Position numbers and translations under genes: made by a program. A stretch of 29,834 nucleotides of DNA from Clostridia bacterium (GTDB taxonomy: Bacteria > Bacillota > Clostridia > Christensenellales > Borkfalkiaceae). How positions within the stretch are numbered: the stretch's first letter is position 1; each line of letters opens with the position of its first letter. Of the stretch, positions 1 to 8,644 are shown piece after piece. Where the stretch lies: NCBI GenBank assembly GCA_021205485.1, contig JAJPXK010000012.1:1-29834 (forward strand), given 5' to 3'. The notes beneath the pieces were generated by a model. The model had not been told where the DNA came from. It ran no database searches and saw nothing but the letters and a program-made list of their open reading frames with translations.

Positions 1-44
1 TCACCCTTGCAGGGAGCAACACCCCTGAAAGGGGAAATATTAAG

Positions 45-68
45 AAAAGATAATGGCTTATCTTTTTT
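45..68 (+). terminator. Possible plus-strand intrinsic terminator of an upstream gene
   Basis: The arms AAAAGATAA and TTATCTTTT form a 9-bp stem around a TGGC loop, and the run of T continues past the stem. This would end a rightward transcript whose gene lies outside the window. The stem is AT-rich and therefore weak. A second small hairpin (TGCAAAG/CTTTGCA, 108-126) lies beyond it. I see no gene in the first 200 bases. Confidence 0.4.
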
Positions 69-135
69 TCTTGCGTTCATTTGCGGCATCCCTGATTCCG
101 CACATTATGCAAAGTTTCGCTTTGCACAGAAAAAC

Positions 136-165
136 AAAAGACATCTGCGGGGAGCAGATGCCTTT
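136..165 (-). terminator. Terminator of the MarR/ABC exporter operon
   Basis: Read on the minus strand, the arms CATCTGC and GCAGATG (142-148 and 154-160) enclose a short C-rich loop and are followed by TCTTTTGTTTTT. It lies about 40 bases beyond the stop codon of the last exporter gene, so it is the natural end of that operon. Confidence 0.75.
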
Positions 166-201
166 TGCTGTGTGTTATCAATTTAACTGCTTTAATTAAA
201 A

Positions 202-2151
202 TCAATCCAATTCGAAGGCGCCGGTATAGAGCTGGTAATACGTGCCTTTTTGCTCTATAAGCTGCTCGTGGTTGCCGCGCTCGATTATCCTGCCGTGGTC
301 AAGAACCATTATGGCGTGGCTGTTGCGGACGGTTGAAAGCCTGTGAGCTATAACAAACACCGTTCTGCCCTCCATAAGTTTATCCATGCCCTTTTCAATA
401 AGTTTTTCGGTACGGGTATCGATAGAGCTTGTCGCCTCGTCAAGAATGAGCACGGGGCACTGCGAAACCATCGCGCGGGCGATGGCGAGTAGCTGCCTCT
501 GCCCCTGCGAAAGGTTAGAACCGTCGCCCTTGATTTCGGTATTGTACCCTTCGGGAAGGTGAGTTATAAAGAAGTCTGCGTTTGCAAGCTTTGCGGCCTG
601 TATACATTCTTCGTCGGTGGCGTTAAGCCTGCCGTAGCGGATATTGTCCATTACGGTACCCGTAAACAGGTGAGTATCCTGCAAAACCACGCCTAAAGAT
701 TTACGCAAATCGTCTTTATTTATCTTTTTGATATCTATACCGTCGTATGTTATCGAGCCCGACTGTATATCATAAAATCTGTTGATAAGGTTTGTAATTG
801 TAGTTTTGCCTGCGCCCGTGGAGCCTACAAAGGCAATCTTTTGCCCGGGCTTCGCGTAGAGATTGATTTCGTGCAAAATCACCTTTTCGGGTGTATAGCC
901 GAACACGACGTTTTCAAAGCGGATATCGCCCTTTAAGGGCCTGTATTCCGCCGTTCCGTCTTCTTTCAGACGTTTCCACGCCCATTCGTTTTCGCCGTGT
1001 TCGCCGTAGGTTAAGGTAATGTCGCCGCCCTGATCTTCGGGTTCGGTATCAACCATATCAAAAATCCTTTCGGCGCCCGCGAGGGCCATTACTATGGCGT
1101 TGAACTGTTGCGAAACGGTCTGCACTGGCTGGTTGAACTGCCTTGAATACGCGAGGAAGCTTACAAGCATACCCGCGCAGACAGCCACGGCAGTTACACC
1201 TTCTTCCGGATTTGCCATTTGATTATTGACATACAGTGAAAGCAGAGCCGTTGAACTGCCGCCTGATACGGCGATAATAAGCACGCCTACAACGGCTATA
1301 AGCACATACTGCAGCCAGCCGAGGTTGTTGTTTATAGGCCCTAAAATAAAGGAATAGGTATTTGCGACCCTGCTTGATTCGTTGAGTTCATCGTTTAAAA
1401 CTTTAAACTCTTCCCTCGCCTTCTGCTCGTGGCAGAACACCTTTATTACCTTCTGGCCTTCGGTCATTTCCTCTACATAGCCGTTTAATTTGCCTAACGA
1501 TACCTGCTGTTTTAAGAAGTATTTCGCCGATCTTCCGCCTATTATCTTAATCATCACAGCCATAACGGCGAGCACTACAAGTATTACAAGCGTAAGCGTT
1601 ACGCTGTAATATATCATAAACGAGAATACGAATATAAGCGTAAGTATCGCCGAAATAATCTGCGGAATAGTCTGCGTCAAAAGCTGACGCATCGTATCAA
1701 CATCGTTGGTGTAGAGGCTCATAAGTTCGCCGTGCGTATGCGTATCGAAGTACATAAGGGGCAGACGCTGCATCTTCTGGAACATATCGTTACGCATTTT
1801 CTTAAGCGTGCCCTGCGCTATAAACATCATAATAAGGTTATAGGCGAAGTTAGAGAAGGCGCCCGCCATATATACGCAGGCGATGATTATAATATTTTTT
1901 ATAATGCTATCGTAAATCGCGCTGATTTCCTCCGCAGTCGTTTCCTGAGTAACCGACATCAGACCGCTGGTAATAGGTGCGAAGAAAGATGCGCCGACTA
2001 CGGTAGAAATTGATGCTAAAAGTACGAAAATTACAACAAATACTGTGGCAATTTTATAGTTTGAAAAGGTATACTTCAATAACCTTATAAGGGTTTTTAC
2101 GGGATTTTTTGCGCCCTTTTTATTTTGCAAAGTCATTTCTTTCTCGCTCAT
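202..2151 (-). CDS. Heterodimeric ABC exporter, catalytically complete half (TM288/LmrD-like)
   Basis: ABC exporter half-transporter of 649 aa: an N-terminal membrane domain of about six helices (residues ~35-375) fused to a nucleotide-binding domain. Visible motifs are Walker A GSTGAGKTT (~441-449), Q-loop VVLQD, signature LSQGQRQL (~546), Walker B ending LILDEATSS with the catalytic Glu, and the switch His in IAHRLSTV. The signature has Q in place of the second Gly of LSGGQ, as in TM288-type subunits, where it faces the degenerate ATP site of the partner. Its start overlaps the partner's stop by 4 bases (ATGA), implying coupled translation and a 1:1 complex. The membrane complex probably exports drugs, lipids or peptides; the substrate cannot be read from sequence. 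An acidic insert of about 45 residues precedes the nucleotide-binding domain. Confidence 0.93.
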   Translation of the reverse strand: MSEKEMTLQNKKGAKNPVKTLIRLLKYTFSNYKIATVFVVIFVLLASISTVVGASFFAPITSGLMSVTQETTAEEISAIYDSIIKNIIIIACVYMAGAFSNFAYNLIMMFIAQGTLKKMRNDMFQKMQRLPLMYFDTHTHGELMSLYTNDVDTMRQLLTQTIPQIISAILTLIFVFSFMIYYSVTLTLVILVVLAVMAVMIKIIGGRSAKYFLKQQVSLGKLNGYVEEMTEGQKVIKVFCHEQKAREEFKVLNDELNESSRVANTYSFILGPINNNLGWLQYVLIAVVGVLIIAVSGGSSTALLSLYVNNQMANPEEGVTAVAVCAGMLVSFLAYSRQFNQPVQTVSQQFNAIVMALAGAERIFDMVDTEPEDQGGDITLTYGEHGENEWAWKRLKEDGTAEYRPLKGDIRFENVVFGYTPEKVILHEINLYAKPGQKIAFVGSTGAGKTTITNLINRFYDIQSGSITYDGIDIKKINKDDLRKSLGVVLQDTHLFTGTVMDNIRYGRLNATDEECIQAAKLANADFFITHLPEGYNTEIKGDGSNLSQGQRQLLAIARAMVSQCPVLILDEATSSIDTRTEKLIEKGMDKLMEGRTVFVIAHRLSTVRNSHAIMVLDHGRIIERGNHEQLIEQKGTYYQLYTGAFELD

Positions 2152-3917
2152 GCTAAGGTACCTCCCGTCTGGCTTTCGTAAACTTCCCTGTAAATCTCGT
2201 TGGAAGCTAACAGTTCGTCGTGTTTGCCTATGCCCGTTATTTCGCCCTCGTCAAGCACGATAATTTTATCGGCGTCCTGCACAGAGCTTATGCGCTGCGC
2301 TATTATAATTTTTGTGGTTTCGGGGGCGTGTTTCCTTAAGGCGTCCCTTATCTGAGCGTCCGTCTTGGTATCTACCGCGGACGTTGAGTCGTCAAAAATT
2401 ATAACCTTAGGCTTTTTTAAAAGGGCCCTCGCGATACAAAGCCTCTGCTTCTGGCCGCCCGATACGTTTACGCCGCCCTGGCCTAAGTCGTAGTCGTAGC
2501 CGCCGGGAAGCTGCTGTATAAACTCGTCGGCGCAGGCCTCCCTGCACGCCTCCTGAATTTCTTCGTCGGTGGCGTTTTCGTCGCCCCAGAGAAGATTTTC
2601 TTTTACCGTTCCTGAAAAAAGCACGTTTTTCTGCAGCACCATGGCGACTTTGGAACGGAGGGCATCAAGGTTATACTCCCTTACGTCAACCCCGCCTACC
2701 TTTACTGTGCCTTCGGCGGCGTCGTAAAGGCGTGGAATTAATGATACAAGCGAAGATTTGCCCGAGCCTGTAGCCCCGATAACGCCTACCGTTTCGCCCG
2801 CTTTGATGCTTAAATTGATATTTTTAAGCACCTTCACGTCTGCCTTCTGCGAATAAACAAAGTCAACGTTGTCAAACTCGATATCGCCTGTCGCAACTTC
2901 GTATACGGGATTTGTAGCCTTAGGCAGAGTGGTCTTTTCGGTCAGAACTGCGTAGATACGCTCCATGCTGCCCTTTGAAAGGGATATGAAGTTAAGACAC
3001 ATGGCCGCCATCATTACGCCCGTAAGAATCTGCACTGAATAGGTTATAAGGCCCTGAAGCTGGCTTGCGGAAACGTTGCCGTCAATAAAGCCAAGCGACA
3101 TATTTGAACCTACGAGCAGTATGAAAATATTGGATATGTACATTATGAGCGTAACGAAGGGGTTCATTATCGCGAGGATTTTTTCCGCCTTAACCGAATA
3201 GGTGTAAACCTCTTCGGTGGCGTGCTTCATCTTTTTGATCTCCTCTTCTTCCCTTACGTAAGATTTTACTACGCGTATGCCCGTAAGGTCTTCCTGAACA
3301 ACTCTGTTCAAATCGTCGTAGCGCCTGAACATTATGCGGAAGGGCTTTGTAACCTTTACCATGCATATAGATACGATAATGCCTAAAACTATCGCCGCGC
3401 ATACGAATATGCCAGCCATTTTAGGTTCTATAACGCACGTCATTATTATGGACGAGATAAACAGCACCGGGGCGCGCACTAACATACGTATGCACATCTG
3501 GTATGCGTTTTGCACGTTGGTTACGTCGGTCGTAATACGGGTTATAAGGCTGGACGTAGAGAAGTTGTCTATATTGGCGAAAGAGTACGTCTGCAGATTG
3601 TTGTACATATCCTCCCTGAGGTTATGCGCGAAGCCGCAGGAAGCTTTCGCCGCAAGTTTGCCGCCCGCGAAACCGCATAAAAGAGCGAATAACGCACAGG
3701 CCACCATACCTATTGAAGTCCATATCACCTTCGTCATATTTATCTCATAATCGGGATATTCAGACGGGTCTGAAAGACATTCCAGCTCGGGCAGAATAAA
3801 CTTCAACATAAGGAAAGGTATAATAATTTCCATCACGGCTTCGCCTATCATTATGATAGGGCAAAGGATAGACGGGACTTTATACTCCCTTACGCTTTTT
3901 AAAAGTGTTTTTAACAT
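2148..3917 (-). CDS. Heterodimeric ABC exporter, degenerate-site half (TM287/LmrC-like)
   Basis: The 589-aa partner half-transporter, with a membrane domain at about 15-325 and a nucleotide-binding domain at about 345-585. Walker A is GATGSGKSS (~378) and the signature is the consensus VSGGQKQRL. Walker B reads IIFDDSTSAVD (~503-514), with Asp in place of the catalytic Glu, and the switch residue is Gln (IIIAQRISSV, ~537) instead of His. These two changes are the hallmark of the non-hydrolysing site in heterodimeric exporters such as TM287/288 and LmrCD, and they match the LSQGQ signature of the partner encoded next. A strong AAGGAG site precedes the ATG. The gene lies 78 bp after marR with no terminator between, so the exporter is probably under the MarR protein's control. 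Confidence 0.93.
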   Translation of the reverse strand: MLKTLLKSVREYKVPSILCPIIMIGEAVMEIIIPFLMLKFILPELECLSDPSEYPDYEINMTKVIWTSIGMVACALFALLCGFAGGKLAAKASCGFAHNLREDMYNNLQTYSFANIDNFSTSSLITRITTDVTNVQNAYQMCIRMLVRAPVLFISSIIMTCVIEPKMAGIFVCAAIVLGIIVSICMVKVTKPFRIMFRRYDDLNRVVQEDLTGIRVVKSYVREEEEIKKMKHATEEVYTYSVKAEKILAIMNPFVTLIMYISNIFILLVGSNMSLGFIDGNVSASQLQGLITYSVQILTGVMMAAMCLNFISLSKGSMERIYAVLTEKTTLPKATNPVYEVATGDIEFDNVDFVYSQKADVKVLKNINLSIKAGETVGVIGATGSGKSSLVSLIPRLYDAAEGTVKVGGVDVREYNLDALRSKVAMVLQKNVLFSGTVKENLLWGDENATDEEIQEACREACADEFIQQLPGGYDYDLGQGGVNVSGGQKQRLCIARALLKKPKVIIFDDSTSAVDTKTDAQIRDALRKHAPETTKIIIAQRISSVQDADKIIVLDEGEITGIGKHDELLASNEIYREVYESQTGGTLA

Positions 3918-3995
3918 TAAAAATCTCCTTTATTCTCCTTTTTTGTATTGTCATTTATTTTTATTGTTAATTGAGGCATATATAGGGGGGGCAAT

Positions 3996-4439
3996 TTACT
4001 TTGACGGGGTGTTTTCTATCGCGGAAACAATTTTTAAAAGTATACGCTTAAGCTCCTCCTGCTCTGGCGGGGTGAGCAAATCCTGTATCAAAGCGTCGTT
4101 TTTATCCATCATCTCTTTATTCAAAAGGCAGATTTCCCTGCCCTTGTCGGTAAGTTCTACAAATTTTTGCCTTGCGTCGCCCTGCGAATAGCTGCGGGTA
4201 AGATACCCGCCGTTTTCAAGGTTTTTTATCAGGGTAGAGACGGTTGACGGGCGAAGGTTCAGCTCGCGTTCTATGTCGCGCTGGCAGACTTCCTTTTTAT
4301 TTTTTTCGCTTATGTGTATAAAAACCAGCGCCTGGAACTGCGCCCCCGACACCCCTAAAGACGACAGATTGAAACTGCCCTGCCGCTCCATCTCGCGGTT
4401 TACGTATTGAATTAAGCCGAAAAGCCTTTCGTTTTCCAA
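3996..4439 (-). CDS. MarR-family transcriptional regulator
   Basis: A 147-aa winged-helix regulator with the usual MarR layout: dimerisation helices at both ends and a central DNA-binding region (~55-100). The recognition helix lies around LRPSTVSTLIKNLE, and the wing follows in YSQGDARQKFVELTDKGREI, whose DxR motif is typical of the family. It is first in the operon with the two ABC exporter genes. A sigma-A promoter and a 9-bp inverted repeat just downstream of the predicted start site suggest it represses itself and the exporter until a ligand releases it. The ligand is unknown. Confidence 0.93.
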   Translation of the reverse strand: MENERLFGLIQYVNREMERQGSFNLSSLGVSGAQFQALVFIHISEKNKKEVCQRDIERELNLRPSTVSTLIKNLENGGYLTRSYSQGDARQKFVELTDKGREICLLNKEMMDKNDALIQDLLTPPEQEELKRILLKIVSAIENTPSK

Positions 4440-4495
4440 AGTATACCACTTCCCCGCGTCCTTATTTTTTCTGCCATAAGAACGCCTAAAACAAA

Positions 4496-4519
4496 AAATA
4501 GTTTTAAGTCAAACTATTT
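4496..4519 (-). promoter_or_regulatory. Probable MarR operator (9-6-9 inverted repeat)
   Basis: AAATAGTTT and its exact complement AAACTATTT are separated by 6 bases (4505-4510). The site lies between the predicted transcription start (near 4526) and the marR ATG, where a bound dimer would block elongation or initiation. Its size and TAGTTTGAC-like sequence fit MarR-type boxes. Assignment to this regulator is inferred from position. Confidence 0.65.
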
Positions 4520-4532
4520 GATAACGAAGTTT

Positions 4533-4561
4533 ATTTTACAACAGTATATTATTATTGTCAA
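4533..4561 (-). promoter_or_regulatory. Promoter of the marR/ABC exporter operon
   Basis: On the minus strand a perfect -35 TTGACA (4556-4561) is followed after exactly 17 bases by TAAAAT (4533-4538). This is a near-consensus sigma-A promoter. It lies about 90 bases upstream of the marR start and just upstream of the inverted repeat. Confidence 0.8.
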
Positions 4562-4595
4562 GCGTTTGTCACAATATTTTAACACTGTTATTATA

Positions 4596-4623
4596 AAAAA
4601 TTAAACCCCTTATAAAGGGGTTT
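4596..4623 (-). terminator. Terminator after the aminotransferase gene
   Basis: AAACCCCTT and AAGGGGTTT (4603-4611 and 4615-4623) form a perfect 9-bp stem with a 3-base loop. On the minus strand it is followed by AATTTTTTAT, and it begins 8 bases past the aminotransferase stop. It separates the galK-galT-aminotransferase unit from the marR operon. Confidence 0.85.
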
Positions 4624-4630
4624 ACAATTA

Positions 4631-5818
4631 TCATTTTTTGTAACTTTCTGCTAAAGCCTTAAACGACGGCAGAGACCTTTTAATCATCTCGGGCGAAACG
4701 CAGTAAGAAATTCTTACATACCCTTTAACGCCGAAGCTGTCGCCCGGCACTATTAAAAGCTCGTACTTTTTAGCCCGTTCAGCAAAGGCGTTCGCGTCCG
4801 CCTCCATAGCCTTTACAAACAGGTAAAAGGCCCCTTCGGGCTTTACCACGTCGTAGCCAAATTCGGTCAAAGCCGAACACAATAAGTCTCGGTTGGATTT
4901 ATACACCGAAATATCCGACGTTACGCCCTGCGCCTCGGCGACAAGCTTTTGCAGAAGGCTCGGCGCGCATACGTAGCCTAACGCCCTGCCCGCCCCGCAT
5001 ATCGCGGAATATACCTTTTTGCAGCCTGTCATGGCGGGATTTACGGCGATGTAGCCTATTCTGTCGCCGGGGAGAGAGAGGCTCTTTGAATACGAATAGC
5101 ACACTATGCTTTTATCGTAATAATTCATAATGTACGGTACTTTTATATCGTCGTAAACAAGTTCGCGGTAGGGTTCGTCGGAAATAAGGTAAATTTCTGT
5201 TCCGTACTTTTTGCCGCATTCCGCAAGCGTCGCGCAGAGCTTTTTGATCTCCTCCTCTGAGTAGACGACGCCCGAGGGGTTGTTCGGCGAGTTTATTATA
5301 ACCGCCTTGGTTTCAGGTTTTATAGCCCTTTCAAGGTTATCAAAATCTATGCGGAACGAGCCCTCTTTTGTAGCTACGGGAACAAGTTTTGCCCCCGCAT
5401 GGTCGGCGAATACGGTATATTCGGGGAAAAACGGGGCGAAAGTCAGCACTTCGTCGCCGCTGTTGCATATGGCGTTAAGCGTTATGGTAAGGGATGCCGC
5501 CGCCCCGCACGTCATATAAACAAGGTCGGGCGATACGCCAGCGCCAAACGTTTTGTTTACGTAGCCGCATATAGCCTGCCTTGTGTACAGATCGCCCTGC
5601 GCCGAGGTGTAGCCGTGAAGTTCTACGGGGTCCCTTTCGGCGAGCAGCTTCTGCAAAGTTAAAGTTACGCGCTCGGGAGGCGGAACGCTTGGATGGCAGA
5701 GCGAAAAGTCGTACACGTCCTCTTCCCCTATCTGCGACTTGCGAAGTTTACCGTACTCGAAAAGTTCCCTTATACCCGAGCGGACTTCGCCGAGCTTTAC
5801 ATTTTTTTCATTTATCAT
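4631..5818 (-). CDS. PLP-dependent class I/II aminotransferase
   Basis: A 395-aa fold-type I aminotransferase of the aspartate aminotransferase superfamily, cytoplasmic. Visible features are the substrate/cofactor motif NSPNNPSGVVYS, the PLP-ring Asp-x-x-Tyr in ISDEPYRELVYD, and the Schiff-base Lys245 in SYSKSLSLPGDRIGY. A C-terminal Arg that would bind the substrate carboxylate is likely in GYVRISYC. The amino donor and acceptor cannot be fixed; aspartate, aromatic and alanine aminotransferases all share this pattern. It starts only 31 bp after galT and ends at a terminator, so it is probably co-transcribed with galK-galT although no metabolic link is evident. The ribosome site (AGGCAGG) is weak. 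Confidence 0.88.
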   Translation of the reverse strand: MINEKNVKLGEVRSGIRELFEYGKLRKSQIGEEDVYDFSLCHPSVPPPERVTLTLQKLLAERDPVELHGYTSAQGDLYTRQAICGYVNKTFGAGVSPDLVYMTCGAAASLTITLNAICNSGDEVLTFAPFFPEYTVFADHAGAKLVPVATKEGSFRIDFDNLERAIKPETKAVIINSPNNPSGVVYSEEEIKKLCATLAECGKKYGTEIYLISDEPYRELVYDDIKVPYIMNYYDKSIVCYSYSKSLSLPGDRIGYIAVNPAMTGCKKVYSAICGAGRALGYVCAPSLLQKLVAEAQGVTSDISVYKSNRDLLCSALTEFGYDVVKPEGAFYLFVKAMEADANAFAERAKKYELLIVPGDSFGVKGYVRISYCVSPEMIKRSLPSFKALAESYKK

Positions 5819-5849
5819 ATTAAAGCCTGCCTGTAAAATTATTTTATTT

Positions 5850-7349
5850 TTAAAGGGTGTTTATAAACCTTAAGAACGCCGCCCTGCCGGCTTTGTCGCA
5901 TTTGAACACGCCGGCGTCCTCTAACACGGCGGAAAACACCTTGCCTACCTCTTCATGCAGAACCTGCATGATATTGTCTTTGGAGATACTCCTTGCAGCC
6001 ATTATTTGCTCAGCCCAGTCGGCGTGTTTGGCTATACGCCCGTCAGCGGCGATATCGCCGCCCGAAAGCATAGCGTCGGCCAAAATTTCAAGCTCGCCCT
6101 TGAGCCTCGCAGGCAAAATCGCAAGGCCCATGACTTCGATAAGGCCGATATTTTCCTTTTTTATATGATGAAGGTTTGCGTGCGGATGGAATACGCCTAA
6201 GGGGTGTTCTTCGGTTGTTATGTTGTTGCGGAGAACAAGGTCCATCTCGTACAAGCCGCCGTTTTTGCGGGCTATAGGCGTAATCGTGTTGTGCTGTACG
6301 TCCGTCTTGCAGTAGATAAACGCCGATTCGTCGGTATATATACGCCATTTATCGAGTATGTACGAGCAAGCTTCGGCGAGAATATCGCTGTCTTTGCAGC
6401 GAAGGCGTATAACCGACATCTGCCACTTTACCATACACGCCTCAACTTCGGGGAATCTGTCTATCGCGAAAGTATATTCGGCCTCTGCCCTCTGCAGAGG
6501 AAACTCGTAGTTGCCGCCCTGGTAATGCTCGTGCGAGAGTATAGAGCCGCCTACAATAGGCAGATCCGCGTTGGAACCTACGGTGTAGTGAGGGAAATAG
6601 TTTATAAAAGCAAGCAGTTTTTTGAATGTTCCCTTATTTATTACCATAGGAACGTGTTCGCCGTTGAACACTATGCAGTGTTCGTTGTAATACACGTACG
6701 GCGAGTACTGCAAATACCATTGGTTGCCGCATATATCCAGGGGAATTATCCTGTGGTTGTGCCTCGCGGGGTGCGTAAGCGTGCCCGAATAACCTACGTT
6801 TTCTTTGCACAGAAGGCACTTAGGGTACCCCGACTGCTTTGCGTTTCTGGCTGCCGCTATGTCGCGGGGGTCCTTTTCGGGTTTTGAAAGGTTTATGGTA
6901 ATATCCAGCCTGCCGTAGGGGCTGTCGTACGTCCATTTTTCGTCGCGGGCCACGCGGTAACGGCGGATATAGTTGCTGTCGCCGCTCAGTTTATAGTAAT
7001 AATAGGTGGCAAGCTTTGGACTTGCGGCGTACTTTTCTTTAAATTTTGCGATAACCTCGGAGGGCCTTGGAACAAACACGTTCATAACCATGGTATCGAA
7101 GATATCCCTGCGGGTTACCGTGTTTTCCTCTATAATTCCCTTTTCGGCGGCGTAGTCGCATACAGCCGTTAAAATTTCTTCAAGGCTGTCGGCGTTCTCG
7201 TCAAGATTTTTTATATTTTCCGCCCCCTCAAGGCAGGGAAGGCCGAATATGTCTATAAGCCTGTTTACGCAGTAGTCGATATCTGCTTCTTCTATAAGGT
7301 TGCAGCCAAGGGCGTAGCTTGTAAGCCTGCACAAATAATTGTCTATCAT
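5850..7349 (-). CDS. galT: UDP-glucose--hexose-1-phosphate uridylyltransferase, class II
   Basis: GalT moves UMP from UDP-glucose to galactose-1-phosphate, giving glucose-1-phosphate and UDP-galactose, in the cytoplasm. At 499 aa it is the long Firmicutes-type enzyme, not the ~350-aa E. coli type. The probable uridylyl-accepting centre is SHEHYQGG (His273-x-His275). The C-terminal part carries HPHANLHHIKKENIG (His388 in the HPH), highly typical of this class. It starts 3 bases after the galK stop and so is translated from the same message. An ATG is used, and no alternative start is better placed. Confidence 0.95.
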   Translation of the reverse strand: MIDNYLCRLTSYALGCNLIEEADIDYCVNRLIDIFGLPCLEGAENIKNLDENADSLEEILTAVCDYAAEKGIIEENTVTRRDIFDTMVMNVFVPRPSEVIAKFKEKYAASPKLATYYYYKLSGDSNYIRRYRVARDEKWTYDSPYGRLDITINLSKPEKDPRDIAAARNAKQSGYPKCLLCKENVGYSGTLTHPARHNHRIIPLDICGNQWYLQYSPYVYYNEHCIVFNGEHVPMVINKGTFKKLLAFINYFPHYTVGSNADLPIVGGSILSHEHYQGGNYEFPLQRAEAEYTFAIDRFPEVEACMVKWQMSVIRLRCKDSDILAEACSYILDKWRIYTDESAFIYCKTDVQHNTITPIARKNGGLYEMDLVLRNNITTEEHPLGVFHPHANLHHIKKENIGLIEVMGLAILPARLKGELEILADAMLSGGDIAADGRIAKHADWAEQIMAARSISKDNIMQVLHEEVGKVFSAVLEDAGVFKCDKAGRAAFLRFINTL

Positions 7350-7352
7350 AGT

Positions 7353-8495
7353 CTATAACTCCTCTACCGTAACGCCGTCCTCTATAGACGTATTGTAAAA
7401 CGTCGCCTTGTAGCCTACGGCTTTTTCATATTGCTCGCCTACCGTTTTTATAAAGTTTTCAACCTCGCCGTCCTCTACTATGGATATAGTGCAGCCGCCG
7501 AAGCCGCCCCCTATCATACGCGAACCGAGGCAGCCCTTTTGCCGCTGAGCTATATGCGCGAGGCAGTCAAGCTCGTAGCCCGTTACTTCGTACAGGGTGG
7601 AAAGACTCTCGTGCGAGGCGTTTATAAGCTGGCCGAGGGTAGCGATATCCCCCCGCTTTAAAGCGGCTACCGCCTTGTATACTCTGTCGCATTCGTTTAC
7701 TACGTGCGTAGCCCTGTCCAAAATTTTGCCGCTTAAAACTCCCTTTGCCTCTTCAAACCGTTCCACGGATAAATCGGCGAGGCGGGTTATAGGCGTAACC
7801 GTCTTTAAAATTTCCGTCGCTTTTTCTGCCTCCGCCCTGCGTTCGTTGTAGTCGCCGTCGGTAAGGGTATGCCGCTTGTTGCTGTTAGCTACAACCATCG
7901 TGTAGCCGTCCATCTTCAAAGGAACGTATTCGTACTCTAAAGTGTCGCAGTGCAAAAGCACGGCGCTGTCCTTTTTGCCGATGGCCGAGGCGAACTGGTC
8001 CATTATCCCGCAGTTCATTCCGCAGTACTCGTTTTCCGCCCTTTGGCCGATGAGGGCCATATCTTCAAGGCTGTAGCTGTTTTTTGCAATTTCGTTTAAC
8101 GCAACGGCCGTGGCGACTTCTATGGCGGCGCTTGAGGAAAGGCCCGAGCCGAAGGGCACGTCGCATTTATAGTAAAGGTCGCAGCCTACTAAATTGTACC
8201 CCTGCGATTTAAGAATAAAGGCGACGCCCGCCTGATAATTTATGTACTTTGCATCGCGGTAGCTTTCAAGGCTGTTTAAATCAAGCTCCTTTACCCCCTC
8301 TATGCCGTAGAGGGCTATCCTTATTTTGCCGCAGCCGTTGGCTCTGCCGTATACGTTGCATTTCAAGTTGAGCGAGGCGGGAAAAACAGGCCCCCCGCAG
8401 TAATCTACGTGTTCGCCTATTATGTTTATTCTGCCGCTCGCAGTGACCTTAATCTGCGGCTTACAGCCGTAAATATCATAGAAATAATCGTTCAT
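7353..8495 (-). CDS. galK: Galactokinase
   Basis: GHMP-family kinase of 380 aa that phosphorylates alpha-D-galactose at C1 with ATP, the entry step of the Leloir pathway. The N-terminal galactokinase signature is recognisable in GRINIIGEHVDYCGG (~20-35), the ATP-binding GHMP motif in PFGSGLSSSAAIEVA (~115-130), and the third motif in RMIGGGFGGCTISIV near the C-terminus. Length matches the family. The gene is first in the minus-strand unit galK-galT-aminotransferase. It has an AAGGAGAG ribosome site and is divergent from galE across a 149-bp AT-rich promoter region. It would receive galactose released from galactan by the enzymes further right. Confidence 0.96.
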   Translation of the reverse strand: MNDYFYDIYGCKPQIKVTASGRINIIGEHVDYCGGPVFPASLNLKCNVYGRANGCGKIRIALYGIEGVKELDLNSLESYRDAKYINYQAGVAFILKSQGYNLVGCDLYYKCDVPFGSGLSSSAAIEVATAVALNEIAKNSYSLEDMALIGQRAENEYCGMNCGIMDQFASAIGKKDSAVLLHCDTLEYEYVPLKMDGYTMVVANSNKRHTLTDGDYNERRAEAEKATEILKTVTPITRLADLSVERFEEAKGVLSGKILDRATHVVNECDRVYKAVAALKRGDIATLGQLINASHESLSTLYEVTGYELDCLAHIAQRQKGCLGSRMIGGGFGGCTISIVEDGEVENFIKTVGEQYEKAVGYKATFYNTSIEDGVTVEEL

Positions 8496-8523
8496 AATCT
8501 CTCCTTAATTCTATTCCTTATAT

Positions 8524-8532
8524 ATAATACCA
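8524..8532 (-). promoter_or_regulatory. Possible extended -10 promoter of galK
   Basis: On the minus strand TGG-TATTAT (TGn-extended -10) lies about 30 bases upstream of the galK ATG. I see no good -35 at 16-18 bases, which is acceptable for an extended -10 element. Together with the galE promoter this makes 8496-8644 a divergent regulatory region; no clear operator palindrome was found in it. Confidence 0.4.
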
Positions 8533-8591
8533 CAAAATTTTATGATAATCTATAATTATTAAAAAATTTATAGAAAATTTATCGGCTTTTA

Positions 8592-8620
8592 TTGAAATAT
8601 TTTGCGTCAGGGTATATAAT
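8592..8620 (+). promoter_or_regulatory. Promoter of galE
   Basis: TTGAAA (8592-8597), exactly 17 bases, then a perfect TATAAT (8615-8620). It is followed by a CGGAG ribosome site and the galE ATG 24 bases past the -10. This is a strong sigma-A-type promoter. Confidence 0.8.
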
Positions 8621-8644
8621 AAAATAAAAAACATCGGAGTTATT

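Noticed and set aside
3..53. C-terminal end of a plus-strand gene (frame ending TAA at 51-53)
   Set aside because: Only 16 codons, no recognisable motif, and the stop falls inside the terminator stem, so it cannot be supported.
6204..6887. A 227-codon plus-strand frame opposite galT
   Set aside because: It lies wholly antisense to galT, whose active-site motifs are intact, and it has no recognisable domain.
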